Shown here: one piece after another, positions 1 to 13,615 of the stretch
Numbering within the stretch: the stretch's first letter is position 1
Layout of the letters: each line of letters begins with the position of its first letter
Source: Hormiphora californensis
Taxonomy: Eukaryota > Ctenophora > Tentaculata > Cydippida > Pleurobrachiidae
Reading direction: 5' to 3'
Assembly: GCA_020137815.1 (NCBI GenBank)
Contig: CM035350.1
Span: 6,223,697-6,287,696, forward strand
Length of the DNA: 64,000 bases
Translations under genes and position numbers: made by a program
Notes under the pieces: model-generated
What the model was told of the DNA's origin: nothing
Databases searched by the model: none
Seen by the model: the letters and a program-made list of their open reading frames with translations, nothing else

Positions 1-557
1 TGAAAATATACATATTATATCTGACACAAAGTGCTAGAAGTAGGTAAAACGTTTATGTTGGTTGTGTTTGTCCGTGTAATATTATTTACATATTTCTAGC
101 TGACTAGATGATATATACATAGCGCTGAAGTAAGAGAAAAGACAGTAATATGATTTCTATCTTTTTAACGGTTTTTTGAAGTGTACCTAAAAATTTCTGA
201 GAGAAGTAGCAACTCAAATATTGCACATGTGTTTCTCAATTTTCAAGTACGTTCAGATAAACAGCTTGCCTTTATACTGTGCTGTCCCCGCCCTCTCTAA
301 TTACGAGGGGGAGAGATAGAATACAGTAAAGCTAGGTAGTAAGAATTCTGTATTAATTGTACGGCTAGAGACTATAAAGCACAAAACTATTTGATTTGTA
401 AAAGACATAATAAGTGAGAGTGTTTATTATGTTAAAGATGCAACAACCCCATTTTTCCTTTGTGCTACCCAAATTCAAGCTGTTATCTTGTCTCATATAT
501 AATAATACTGTTCTCTCCGCACCGGGCTGAAGCAGCGTGCCTTACAGCTACTGTTAT
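1..557. other. non-coding flank
   Basis: AT-rich sequence without a convincing coding exon on either strand. It lies downstream of the minus-strand gene ending at 558, so part of it is probably that gene's 3' UTR. Nothing else is recognisable here. Confidence 0.5.
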
Positions 558-1680
558 CTATGATTTCACGGGAAGAGTCTGGTCATGGTAGGGCACAGGC
601 CCGGGAAGATCTTGAACCTGGCACTCCTGAAGGGTTGAAGATATCTCCCCTAGCTGGGCCTTCACTTTCGTCAGGTGCTCGTTAAACTGCAGCATCTCCT
701 GGATTAGTGTCGTCCGTACCTGACAACAGAGAGAATATTAGTAATTACATATAGTGCAGTCCGTACTACCACAAAACTTGGTCATAGTCACCCGATCTAC
801 TCAGTCAACTTAGGGTAGCGACTTGCTATTTGAAATGGCGGCTAATTTGAAACACTCCTTCTACAGGCCAGCAGGTGCATATCAAATAGCCAGTCGCTAC
901 CCTAGTCATACAAATACAATGTGTTACTATGACTACCAGTAAATTAACTGAGTAGACTTATATGCCACAGTACTGACCAGTTTAAGTGCTAGCTGGTGGC
1001 TCTCGGTAACATCCTCCGTAGTAGCTGCTAGAGTTGTAGAACCATTGAGAGAGATATCAGCTATCAGGCTATCAAAGTTTAGGGTTCTGTCTGTCTTCTG
1101 CGTCAATCTCCGCCAGGTCTTCTCCTTCTGTATGCAGTACATGGACAAGAGAACACCGCATAGCCATGTGGTGTACTCACTCCAGTTCACCTAGGGAAGA
1201 GTGGGTTATGTGTAGGGTGCACAATGCACATGGCCTGGTGTTCCACAAAGTGGAACGAAATGAATCGCAATTCGCATCAATTCTATCCTCCTCGAACTCA
1301 TGCTGTAGTTTGAGCAATGAACAACTGTGTACTTTCATTATAAACGCGCTATGTGGTCCTTGCGCGCAATAAACTCTGGACAGTTTTGCGTCAGACTCAG
1401 AGTGCAAGAGTTAGAGTGTATCATCGTCTTAATCTCATGCTACGACGCGGTGATACCTCTACGACACGAGATGTCATGCAATCCACTAATGTTTCTCTCT
1501 CTCTCTCTGTTTGTTAGTGCCCCCCCCCCCCGCTGCTGCAGTGGTAACCATGGTAACGGAGTGTACCCACCTGGAGTGTTGGAGTAGTGGAGGACAAGAA
1601 ACCCAATACTTCAATCAGATGAATCATCTTCTCTTCAGCTGTTACCGATAGTTGGTGCAATGATCCCACACACAAATCGA
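558..1680 (-). CDS. unrecognised three-exon gene, C-terminal part
   Basis: Three minus-strand exons join in phase 0 with proper splice sites: about 1680-1570 (ends TLQ before GTGGGT), about 1189-984 (starts VNWSEYTTWLC, ends LALKL before GTCAGT) and about 720-558 (starts VRTTLIQEM, ends LPVKS and TAG). The joined C-terminal stretch is about 160 residues, largely helical in character, with no cysteine motif or membrane segment. I do not recognise the family; a small coiled-coil complex subunit is conceivable. The 5' end was not found, and the region above 1680 may hold further exons. The intron between the last two exons contains a short inverted repeat. Confidence 0.45.
811..904. repeat. intronic inverted repeat (MITE-like hairpin)
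   Basis: The arm tagggtagcgacttgctatt at 811-830 is matched, with mismatches, by its reverse complement ending near 904 (caaatagccagtcgctaccc). The loop is about 45 bp. It lies inside an intron of the unrecognised gene. No clear target duplication was seen. Confidence 0.55.
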
Positions 1681-1689
1681 TCTGAAAAA

Positions 1690-2190
1690 CAGGGTTTGTA
1701 TGAACAAGATGTGGAAAGGGCGGGAAAATGACATATATTCAAAGTATGAAGTCTGAGGGTAGTAAAATGCCACCCAGAGAGGGCCACCCCACATTTCATT
1801 AATTGTTGTCTCTCCTCAGTGGAGACAACACTTTCTAAATATCGCCAGCATGTTCATAGTCCGGTTGTAACTCGCTTTGTCAGAAGACGAGTTGAATAAA
1901 ACAAGAGATCAAACAAACACCGACTTAGGACGCTAGGAGCCCCTTTACTTTACTTGTTTTATGAGTACCGAAAAGGGTCATGTGGACACTGTCAGAGCAT
2001 TGGCCTGACAGTGTGGACACGGTTCATCACCACTGAACTGCAACTATGACACTCCGACCCATTGTTCCCCCTTTCCCCAATACAATTCCTTTCTTCAATT
2101 GGAAAGGGCTGTGTTGCAAATTAAGCACCCACAACGCATCACAATGGGTGTGACAAGTGTGCTCACAATAGAAATAGCTATCACCTGGCG
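1690..2190. other. no gene recognised
   Basis: Stretch upstream of the recognised exons of the 558-1680 gene. It may contain that gene's missing 5' exons or promoter, but no reading frame is convincing. No mobile element was recognised. Confidence 0.4.
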
Positions 2191-2191
<1 letters not shown>

Positions 2192-2240
<49 letters not shown>

Positions 2241-3275
2241 CTCCTCTCTCTCTTTTTTTTTTTTCTCTCTCTCCCCCTCTGCGGCTTCCTCTCTGCCCCG
2301 GGAAATCTCCTGAAACGTACCCTAGGAGCGGAACGGTTTAAGGGAGACGGTCAATTTAGAGAGCATGTACCATGGTTCCGCGATCATGAAAACAAAAAGG
2401 AAAAGGGGGAGGTGAGGAGAGAGAGAGAGGGAGAGAAAAAGAAAGAGGGGAGGAGGAAAAAGAGAGAGAGAGAGAGGAGAGGAGAAAAGGGAGAGGAAGA
2501 GAGAAAAGGGAGAAAAAAGAGAGAGAGAGAGAAGGAAAAAAGGAGGAGGATTTAAAAGAGCCCCCCCTCCCTTTTTTTTTTTCTCCCTTTTTTTGAGGGG
2601 TTAAAAGGGGGGAAAGGAAAAGGGAAAAAAAGAAAAAGGAATAGTTTGGATAAAACCCAAAGAGGAAGGAACCATTCTCTAACTTGGGGAAAATCTTGAA
2701 AGAAACACAGAGGAGCGGGGCCCCGAGGATACCCCAGAAGAGGATTGAGAAATCCATTCATTCGAGCTAATGAACAAAAGGCCCGTTGTGGGTGGGGTTT
2801 TATTCCATATCTTAACCACCATTCCTAATATCTGGACCACCCTCAAAATTTATCTCTCCTACTCTCTCTCCCTCTTTCCTACTCCCTTCCTCCCCCTGGG
2901 GAGTATAAAAATGGGGTGTTCGAAAAACGGAGTAGAGCAACCCTGAATGTGTAAAAACATTTTAAAGGGAAATACCCAAATTTTTCTGACGGGCACATTT
3001 TGAAAACGGGTCAAAGAGGAAGGGGAACGGCAGGGTCCCAAAACGATGTTTTTTTTACAAATTCGTTCCCGGGATGAAGGTTTTTTTTAACTTAAAGGGG
3101 GGATGGCAAAAAGAGCGTAGGAAAAGGGACGAACGAAAGAAAGAGCATCGGGTCCGGATCAACCTGACAAGACTCTAATCCTCATTGAGGGAGTAAGGTA
3201 GCGCTAAAGCTATTATGAGATCGGGTATCTTAAACCTTTCAAATTGCAGCATGTCCATTTTTCCATCCCTTATTG

Positions 3276-3316
<41 letters not shown>
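2192..3316. repeat. low-complexity CT/GA region with microsatellites
   Basis: A (CT)n tract at about 2192-2238 is followed by roughly 500 bp of almost pure purine with GA, GGA and poly-A runs, and by a second (CT)n at about 3280-3315. Open frames across it are compositional artefacts made of Ser/Leu/Pro/Phe. The middle (2640-3250) is unremarkable non-coding DNA. Confidence 0.7.
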
Positions 3317-3320
<4 letters not shown>

Positions 3321-3441
3321 GGGAGTAATAACAATTGGGTGGCATTGTTCTTTGAAACAGCTGAGTAGAGAGTCATCACGTGATATAGTTGGTATAAAAC
3401 ACCTTTTCAAACGGGGCAGGTACCACCCATTTCTCTGAACT

Positions 3442-4042
3442 TTGATCGACACCTCTTTGATATATCTGAATCATCAACCTGAGCTGCACCACGGCATGAA
3501 TATCCAAGACCTGCTATGTTGTCCTATTGACAACATGTCAGTTCCGGCAGTGAAGCGTTTTACTTGTAACGTTTGTGGGGAGGGGTTCCCGGAGCGTCCC
3601 CTTCTCTACCTCCACTACCGTGACACCCACCATCACACCCTGTTCTCCTGTTCCTACTGCTCCAAACTCTTCACCAGGCGGAGCTCCCTGAAGACACACA
3701 CCCGGGTCCACACGGGAGAGCGGCCCTACACGTGCCTCACATGTGGGAAGAAGTTCACTCAGCTAAGCAATGTGCTGCAACACAACAGGGATGTCCACAT
3801 CAGGGAGAAAAGGTTTAAGTGTGATCAGTGTGATAAGGCTTTTAGTAGACTGGAAACACTTGCAATGTCACATGAGGGTTCACACAGGGGAGAAGATCTT
3901 CAAGTGTTCGGTGTGTTCCAAGTCTTTCTCACAGAGAGCCAACTTGAAGGTTCATATGAAGGTTCATAAGAGGAAGGAAGCACCTAGAGGAGCTGAATTT
4001 GGACTTTTTGCTGCCCACGTTGGCGCTCAAGATTGTATTTGA
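3442..4042 (+). CDS. C2H2 zinc-finger protein, frameshifted
   Basis: Five C2H2 fingers are visible. Finger 1 starts [10 protein letters not shown], finger 2 [10 protein letters not shown], finger 3 [10 protein letters not shown], finger 4 [10 protein letters not shown] and finger 5 [13 protein letters not shown]-type linkers join several of them. Such proteins normally bind DNA in the nucleus. Inside finger 4, near 3860, the frame jumps by one base: the first frame runs into nonsense while the next restores the H-x3-H and the HTGEK linker. Start is uncertain (Met at 3442, 3496 or 3535; 5' exons may be missing). The break could be an assembly error or a real pseudogenising lesion. Family orthology cannot be assigned from fingers alone. 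Confidence 0.75.
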
Positions 4043-4326
4043 CAATTATGTATCAATGGTAGCATGCAGTGCTTCTGTGAGACAGAGCTTTATTGGTTAG
4101 GAGGACTGAACTCTGATGACTATGATTTTTGTCATGTTACAAGTAAAACTGTAGTTTTGTAACTCACCCAAGAACAAGACATGTCCCGGCGGCATCTCTC
4201 GCATTGATAACTTCAACTGTATCTGTTATTTTACGTTTTTCCAACCTGCAATACCCTCATTATTTGGCCAGTGTCTTGTAAATTTATAAATTAAACATTT
4301 CATCAAGGTATCGGCATAATTCACAC

Positions 4327-4690
4327 TCACACTTTTTGCAGATTAGCCAAGCCAGAACACACAGGGCAAAGTGTTACAGGCTTCAAGGGAGCATAAACGT
4401 CCTCTCTCACATTCACCAGGATGTCTGTTGCAGAAACCACATGACTTTCATTGACCTGCTGGAACCTGGGCATGCTATAAAAGAGGCGATACTGTACACG
4501 AAATGTTAGTGATTATCACGATGCATGATACTATCATTAATAGCCACGCCCTCTGTGTTTGCGAGAAAGTTCACCACCTCCTCTTTTGGAGGAGGGTAAA
4601 CTATTTTCCCTGGGGCCTGGACTCTGGACCACTGACCAGCGTGTCCCTGTGCGTTCGGAGGAGTGGAAGCCCCCACGATCAAGGCCTACA
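4327..4690 (-). CDS. possible two-exon 3' end of an unrecognised gene
   Basis: The last exon (about 4474-4327) follows a pyrimidine-AG acceptor and reads MPRFQQVNESHVVSATDILV and onward to LCPVCSGLANLQKV and a stop; the CPVC pair resembles half of a zinc ribbon. An open stretch at about 4690-4530 on the same strand could be the previous exon, but its splice phase is unproven. I do not recognise the product. It converges on the zinc-finger gene. Confidence 0.3.
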
Positions 4691-4764
4691 AGCCCCGGTA
4701 GGTGTCGAGAGGGTATGGAGCATCGAGATGCTCCAGAGTTGTGAGTCCAGACCCCAATTTTAAG

Positions 4765-5100
4765 TTTAAAAAACTTTCAGAAACCCTTGGCCTATGCTAC
4801 AGGCCCTAAAGCCGTGGAAAACGCGCGCACTTGGGGTCTGCAGCGCATGCCAACAGAAATCTTGGCAAACGTTGCTGGCCCCCTGTTCTGCGCCACGCGC
4901 AGCGCGGGATAAGGCAGCGCTTTTCAAACAGAAACCCCTCCATTTTTTAAAAAGCAAATTCACCCGATTTTTAAAAAATGCAAATGTTCGGGTAGGATAA
5001 ACGCGCCGCGCGCTTCGTTTTTGCAGCGCTTTTTCATTTATTCTGCTGCGGCTAAAAAGACTGCGCCAGTATTTGGCCTCCCCGCTCTATCGGGGTCGGG
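4765..5100. repeat. dispersed repeat, GC-rich copy
   Basis: The segment from about 4790 to 4855, including ggtctgcagcgcatgccaa, is the reverse complement of 24836-24905 with few differences. A second version of the same core lies at 4861-4881. This is one member of a dispersed family that also appears at 21.6, 25.5 and 63.6 kb. Confidence 0.65.
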
Positions 5101-5654
5101 GTTTTTGAGTTATCCCCTCCTCACATCCAAGGATATAACAGGTGCAAATAAAAACGCTCGTTTCCAGTATGACAGTAACATAGCAATGACATGAACCATT
5201 CAGAATTCAGAAGGTAAAATTTACCAAAAATTCTGGATTACAAACTTAGAAACAAAGTCAACATTTATAATACTTCAGCCGAACGAGACAAATTAAAAAC
5301 TTCAAATATTAGCGGATATCGCTTACAAACACAAATACAACATTTTCTCGCTAGTTGGTATCTCTTTTTCCATGCATCGGCGGTAATAGATTCTTATTCA
5401 AAACTGAATATAAACTGGGACATACACTGTTCGTTGCTTTTCTTGTCGCTGCGAATTGGCATTATAATGATAATAATATCATACTTGTATAATTATATAG
5501 TAAACCCCGGAAAACAACAACAAAATGTACACTAACACAAATATAACACGCATCACGCGGTGTCTAACACAATATAGAGCTGCTCTAATCTATAACATCT
5601 AACACTACTACTTGATATATCCCCTCCTCAATGAGGAGGGAAGAAGATGCTGGG
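5101..5654. other. non-coding, no gene recognised
   Basis: AT-rich intergenic DNA just downstream of the PWWP gene stop codon. The nearest part is probably its 3' UTR; nothing else stands out. Confidence 0.5.
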
Positions 5655-8385
5655 TCAGGGGAGAAGTTGTCGAAGTGCCATGTCCTCAGCAGCTTCAACT
5701 GCATTCTGGTAGCGTACATAGGTATCCGCCATCTCATCATCATATCTCACATTGAAGGAGAGTAGAAAGGGGGAAACACGGTCACTGTCAAGGACCTCCT
5801 GACTCTTATCATCCAGCCAACGAACACGATATCTAGAGAGGATTAGTTGATTAGACGATAGTTTTAGATGTTTTTAGTTCCATTCAGAATCTGGAAAACT
5901 GCCAGAAACTAAGAGGACAGCGATATTTAGGTGCCGGCAGGCACCTCCGACCCGAAGAAAACAGGAAAAAAACACAGAAAAAAAACGAAATAACCTACTT
6001 GTCTGGAGATGGTATGGCTGAGATTGTAGCAGGCCACCACTCATCTTCAAAGGTACCCCAAACAATACTCCCCTCTCCTAAACCCTTCTTAACGTCCCGC
6101 TCAGCCGCATCCAACGCGTCTTTCCACTCCTAGAGAGTGAACAGGGAAGTTATGGTATATGTAGAAACTATAATAATAGATAGTGCTGTTTTGAAAGGGG
6201 TTCTCTGAGTTAACCCCCTTGCCACTCAATGGAAAAACGGGGGGAGGGGGACTTGAAAACATACACTCACTTTGCTATCCTTGAATGGATCATAAGAGAG
6301 GCGGTGTTCATGGCAATCCATCGTAGTACCAACTGGCGTTACTTTTTGCAATCTGCATCACCTCATTTGTACCATAGAACGATACACAGATAGTGAGACC
6401 TGGATGAAGTTGAACATGTGTGAGAATCAATAAACATGTTATAAAAATACTCCTATACGATTCCCCATAATAGATAAGGGTCTCGACTCTCAGGGTCTCA
6501 ACTCTCAAGTCTCACCTGTAACTGAGATGACACGTCCAGGCCAGTAGGGTCTCCCCGGTCCCAGGGTCCTCTTTGCCACAATGACATCGCCCATACCAAA
6601 TGGGTTGTGGTGCTCAGTGAACTTGTCCGCTAGTTTCTGAATCTCCCCCTCATTCATCCTCTTTTTAGCCTCAGCCAACTTTAAACTCCGGGGCCCGCTC
6701 CTCGATTTCCCTCGGGCTATCACCAGTTTCAACTTCCTAGGACACCACCGGGGCCACTCTAGGTCCATGTAGTTCAGCTTGCCACTGTTGCTCATAAGGG
6801 TGCTGTATAACAAATCCAAATCATCACATGATAGGGACTTGGCGAACTTTTGTCGGAATGTGTCTGCAGCTTTGATGTCAGCAGGGGTCGTTGGGTTCTT
6901 CATCGAAGCAGGCCGGGCCGGGCTATGGTGAACTGTTGGAGATGATTTAGAGATACTCTCTGGGACACTGGGACTAGCGGTTTGTTTTGATGTTGAAGGT
7001 TTAGCAGGTGGCTGAGCTTTCAGGAATTTAGCCCCGAATTTAGGTTTCGAGGGCGAGGGTCCGTCACACTTTTGTTTCTTTGCCAGGGGACCAGCAGCAG
7101 TGCTACTACCGGAGGATTTAGTTGACTTAGCAAACTCCACCTTCTTAATGAGTTGTTGGAGTGGTTGGGGAGGTTGCTCGTCCATGGAGGATGACGCACT
7201 AGAACTACGCTGTTGGAGGGCCTTTAGATCAGTGTTGGACAACTTGAATAGCTGTCTAGCCGGGGAAGGCCTTGCTATCACCGGAGCCCTTTCTAAAGAG
7301 TCACCGTCAAGGGAAGATGCACCTTCTGAGCATCCATTCTCTAACGACAATCCTGCAGGGGGGGGTTAACAACTTTTGTGGGACCAGAATAAAAACAGAT
7401 TAAAGTGCTAGAAACTGGGAACTATATAATGGGATTCCTACCAAGTTTAGTTTTCAGCTTCTTGTGGTATTGTGCCGGTAGTTGCTCAGCCACGAATCTA
7501 CCAGGGACAGAACGTCCATTCTTGACCATGACTTGCCTGATAAGGGAAGTAGGGGGTTAGATGAGTAATGTAAAACGATCTGACATTGTCACAGAATTGT
7601 CCTGATTCTATTCTCATTTCTTTCACAGAGCATTGTTCCTGACAAATCTGACAGCGCTCTGCAACCAACCTGATATTATGAGACACCAGCACGCCACTGT
7701 ACAGTTCACCTCCAACATTATAAGTCACAAAGATGGTATCGCCAGTACGGTGCTCCACATCACACAGAATCTTGTCAGCTGCAGGCCGGAGGGTGGGCGC
7801 CCCACTCCGGCTAGTAACAGGGGCCAATGTCCTAGCTCCACCCCCACCCGTGCTGGACATCGGGTGCTCCTTGACATAGGAAGTGATTATCCGGGCTCTA
7901 CTTTCCAGCTCGGAGATACTGACAGAATGGCTATTTAGCACTAGAGGGTTCTTCCTTTTCAAGGTGGGGGAGTACATCATGGGAGAGAGGTTAACAGTTT
8001 TTGATCCCCCACCATTGCTACCAGCTGGAGGTTTAGCGGGGGATCCTTTACGGAGTATATTAGGCTGGAGTTTAGTTGGTGTTTTAGTTGGTGTTTTAGT
8101 AGGTGTAGTAGACTTCTTGTTACTGGTGTTAGGAGGTGTTTTTACGGGTGTCAGTTTCTTGTTTACGGTGATTTTAGTAGTGTTAGAAGAAGTAGAGGAG
8201 CTAGAAGACATCTCAGCCGGGTGCTTGGTAGTTGCAGGAACTATTGGTGTCTTGATTTGGTATGGTTCAAGTTTCACACTCGGCCGGCTCGGCAGATCAA
8301 ACACCCTCAGCTGTTCTTTCTTACTTTTGCTCCTGTAAGTCTGTTTGACAGTGTGAAGTCGGGGCGAGGGAATTTCACAGTTCAT
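5655..8385 (-). CDS. PWWP-domain chromatin protein with Tudor-like segments
   Basis: Six exons: 8385-7670, 7536-7442, 7352-6516, 6399-6271, 6129-5999 and 5832-5655, about 694 residues. The N-terminal part is low-complexity (TPTKTPTKTPTK). A Tudor-like stretch follows (TIFVTYNVGGELYSGVLVSH), then a long Ser/Pro/Lys-rich linker. A PWWP module spans an intron (VIVAKRTLGPGRPYWPGRVI, then VSFYGTNEVMQIAK). A second beta-barrel-like segment (SIVWGTFEDEWWPATIS) lies near the C terminus. PWWP domains bind methylated histone tails with DNA, so a nuclear chromatin-reader role is inferred. In the fourth exon from the 5' end, near 6346, a run of five A shifts the frame; with four A the exons total exactly 695 codons. 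No closer ortholog is claimed. Confidence 0.75.
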
Positions 8386-9081
8386 GTTTTATCCTCTAAT
8401 GACATGTCCTATACAGGGAGGGAGGGAGTGTGAGAGTGTATTACACACTGTACGTTCTATATCTCAGTGCCTGGTTGGGACAATTAGCGGTTGTTTCGCC
8501 CCAAATCGGCTATTTCCGACTTGGCATTGTTGTGCGTGCGCGTCACAACGCGCGACACCAACTATACTTTCATAAGAGCGGTGTCGCGCGGCTGCTAGTC
8601 GCGAAGATGTCTCGTATGAGCAAATAGCTTCCTCTCATTGCCAGTGCTGTGCTGCACTTCACTGCCTCAGCCACATACCACATGATATGCCATATTGGGT
8701 TTAGGAAAGACTCGATGGTGTGGATTAAAATTAACAAAATAACAACGAATCCATTAATAGAATCTCTGGCTTTCAGTCTAGTTCAGCACAGTTTTTTCTT
8801 TAAACAAATGATGGATGACTCCGGTCGGTAATTAGGGGTTCACGCCTCACACACACAAACCACTACATATTAACATACTGGGATATTAAACATACAAAAA
8901 GTAATTTCGCTACAAAAATCTAAATCATTTTTGAGCCAATACAGTATTACAGATGGAGGAGATTACATCTTGGATTAGTAAAAAAGAGAGGATAATTCAT
9001 CGCTCTAAAACAACTTTTACATTCTAACAGATCAGTAGAGATCAACGTCACATGAATGGACACACCCTCTAGGAAGATGGG
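8386..9081. other. intergenic region
   Basis: Lies between the 5' end of the PWWP gene and the 3' end of the RhoGAP gene, both on the minus strand. It should hold the PWWP promoter and the RhoGAP 3' UTR. On the minus strand a TATAG acceptor-like site sits about 30 bp upstream of the PWWP ATG. No other gene was seen. Confidence 0.5.
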
Positions 9082-12000
9082 TCATTGTTCCAAACTAAAC
9101 CGAGGGGGTGGCGTTGGTTTATCTGACCCGGTGGAAGGATTCCGGCTGTGTGTAGATGCTCCAGAAGCATTCCGCGAGTGGGCACCCCGTTTAATTGACG
9201 GAGATGAGTCGATGATGGTGTCTTCCTTAGGAGCAGGTGATGGAGGCGGTTTGTCGGCGACTGGAGGGGGAGCTGGAGATGGTTGTCGCTCTTCCTCCTC
9301 CTCTTCCTCGTCTGTATCTCCGAAGGGGTTCAAGTTGCCCCCAGCAGGTGCTGGTGAGGCAGTTCTCACACTATCAACCATAGTGACCTGGGCCTCAGTA
9401 GGTTCTGGAGAGTTGAAGGGGTTATTCCTAGCTGCCACGGGCAGTTCCTTATCATTCAAGTTACCCGGTTCATTCCACTCGCTATCATCGTCATCTTCAT
9501 CATCTCCAAAGGGATTCAGAGCAGTGGGCTTGATGTCAAGTTTGGGACTGGAGACAGATGTTTTGGGACTGTGTGTTGGTGTGGTGACTTTGCTCCATGA
9601 TGGACTCTTCAGGTCCTGTACAGGGCTGGCCTCTCTGCTTAACATGGCTGGACTGGAGGGAGTCTTGTCAAGATCCTGACGGGGCGGGGGAGCTGGGGCT
9701 CCCACCCTTTTTAATGGCGTCGGTGCTTTGCCCTTCTTGTGTGTTCTAATGGAACCCCGAGCGGGAGAAATTCCGCTAACTGTCATAGACCGCTGGGTGG
9801 GTGCGGGTCTGGCAGTCGCTTCTGCGGGCAGGGGGTCGGGGAAAATTACAGAGTAGTGATTTATCATTAGTTCAACTAGGGTAGAGGAGGCGTTCAGGGC
9901 AGTGATACTCTCTCCCTCCTCTTCAGCCTGGTTCCGCAGAATATTAGGACCTAATACAAGACCCAGGTTGCTGGAACCCATCTTATTCTGGGCCTCCTTA
10001 CCAGCCACCTGGCTGAGGAACCAAATCAAATACTGAAGATTGGTTAGGAACGGAGTGGGAAGTTTCTGTACCAGTTCCTTGCACCTCACAAGTCGCTCTG
10101 GGACCCGTGATATAGCCACACATCCCACCCAATCCTCAAACATGGTGTATGTGAGGAGTGGTTCAGGCAGCTCCCTTAGGTACATCTTGATCGCCTGGCC
10201 GAGAGTGTAAACATCTTGTTCCCACTCTTCTTCCTCCATTCGGTTACTATCAAACATGGCCTTGAGTTTTCTGAGCTGGGGCAGTCCTCCAGCTAACCGG
10301 AATATACCGGGCTGCTCAATTCCCGATCGGATCAGAGAGGAACAGCACTTGTGAAGGACGGAGGCGATGGGACGTCCCGTTATCTCCAGATGTTTCTCTA
10401 GATCTGTTCCAAAAACTGGGGTATTCGCTTTCTCAAACTTGACTTGGAGGGCAGGGACATTTTGTTTCAAGATTCCCGCTAGATCCACGTACAGCTTCTG
10501 GTAGCAGGCTAGAAGGCCCTCCAGGGGGCTACTGTGGTCCCGTTCTTTGCTACTGAAACTCAACAGGGCGGTAATATACGTGTCCTGTGCCATATGAAAC
10601 TGATTCTCCGAGTTCTCCTTTTCTGCAACTAACTGGGCGTGAACGGGATCCGACTCATCAATCTGCTTCTTCTCCTTTCTCTTTAGGGCACTATGAGCTC
10701 CATCCAGATCCAGACGGGCCTTCGACAACTTCCGTCTCAGCATCTCAATATCCCGGATGTCGGAGAGAATGTTGCTCATCGGGTCGATAACTTGTTCCTT
10801 ATAGTCCATCTCAAACCTGACGTAGTTCTTGGCGATCAGCTCCTGCGAATGGAAGGGTTGGGAAGCTAGGGAAGAAGGAGGGTTGGGAAGCTAGGGAAGA
10901 AGGCAAAAGGAGGGTTGGGAAGCTAGGGAAAAAGGCAAAAGGAGGGTTGGGAAGCTAGGGAAAAAGGCAAAAGGAGGGTTGGGAAGCTAATCAGGAGGGC
11001 TAGGGCTGAGAAAATCTCGAGAAAAAGGGGGGAGTTCTTGGATTTAAAGTTAATGGTAGGGGAAGGGTGGTTGAGAAATAGTTTGTGACAATAGTGGAGG
11101 AACGATATTGTGGGGGCAATATATATACTGTCTGCCATGTCTGTGTGTGCGTGTGTGCAATTTTGTGCAAACCGAATTACACAGTATGTGTACACAAGTA
11201 TTACACAATGCACAGGTCACAACTGCCATTTATTACACATGTGGTATCTCCATCTGAATACTGCCGTTATTTCTCTCTCTTTCTCACTTTGAAGTCTTTC
11301 TCCATCTCCTCTTCTCTCTCACACTTCTCTGGTCTATATAATAACACGTACCATGGTTTCGCCACAATGGGAAAGTGATCCATGCAGAAAATGATTATCG
11401 TCCACCACCTTTTTACCGTCGAGGAGGGCATTACCTAGTCCCCATGTTACTTGTTTTCTTGGTACGTTTCTCTGAATCGTCCAGACTCTCTGCGTTCCTA
11501 TACGATGGCTGAAATAGGTTAGGGTTACAAGTTTGTCGTTAGGACTTAGGTTGTGGTGTTCTAACCCTCCTTTACATTTGTTTCGCTGTTCGGGGGGGGG
11601 GGGGGGGGGGGGAAACAGGATGGAGTAAGAGTATGATGAGGAAAGGAGGTATGACAAGATGAGAAATTTGAAAACATAACATTTTTTTTCTGGATATAGA
11701 CTGCTTCTCTAGACCAAATAGCATTGCAAACGACCAGTATTCATATAGTTAATGACAATTTAAGGCGTATATAATTGCTAGCCAGTGCACATGTGGTGCT
11801 CTGGCTAACCCCTTTTATACTACCTGGGACTCATTAACTATAATAAAACACACGTTATTCATGTGGTCCAATCTCCTTACAAACTAATAGGAGAGGGCAC
11901 TCTTTTGTGAGACATATCCCTGTTATAGCATTTCCCAGACTTCTTGCCGGTGCTATTGGGGCATTAGTAATAATTCATTAATTCATTAATCCATTAATAA

Positions 12001-12373
12001 TTCACACCAGTGAACTTTGTAACTCGATGCATAAATTATTCCGGACAAAATGAGCTAGTGAACTCTTTTCTCTGCCCTTTTGCACCTGCAAATTATCCTA
12101 CTAACTTTGTTTGTACGTTCCGGTGCCCAAACACCCCCCCCTCCTAATTTCTCGCCCCTTTGCAGCTGTATAAACACCTTATATACTTACCAAAGATTCT
12201 GTAGCCTTTTTTAGTGCAGCCGTGTACACTGTTTTGAGTTTCTGTACATTTTCCTCGACCTCGACCAACTCTGGGGACAACTCCTGCGTTTTCGTTGTAG
12301 TTTTGTCAACCGTCTCATGGACCGTTCTGGTTAACCTCTGTAGGTTCTTCTTAAAAGCGAGTGCATGGCTCAT
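9082..12373 (-). CDS. BAR-RhoGAP protein (ARHGAP17/44, SH3BP1 type)
   Basis: Three exons: 12373-12191, 11508-11352 and 10842-9082, about 699 residues. The first two exons and the start of the third encode the N-BAR domain (starts MSHALAFKKNLQRL; EKEIVDPL-like YKEQVIDPM), which senses membrane curvature. The RhoGAP domain follows, with the arginine finger in GIFRLAGG and the KMGSSNLGLVLGPN helix, so it should stimulate GTP hydrolysis by Rac/Cdc42. The C-terminal third is proline- and acid-rich with NPFGDD, NPFNSP and NPFGDTDEE; NPF motifs bind EH-domain endocytic proteins. In exon 2 a run of four G (near 11440) breaks the frame; with three G the total is exactly 700 codons. Order and motifs match the RICH family; which paralog is not decidable. 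Confidence 0.9.
10851..10991. repeat. intronic tandem repeat, about 33-bp unit
   Basis: About four copies of a unit built on gttgggaagctagggaagaa plus ggcaaaaggag, in the RhoGAP intron directly upstream of exon 3. Confidence 0.75.
11591..11612. repeat. poly-G run
   Basis: A run of about 22 G on the plus strand inside the first RhoGAP intron. Such runs are also frequent sites of read error. Confidence 0.8.

Positions 12374-13615
<1,242 letters not shown>

Noticed and set aside
7100-8338. Plus-strand open frames opposite the PWWP gene
   Set aside because: Antisense shadows of codon-biased coding exons, with no hydrophobic or motif support.
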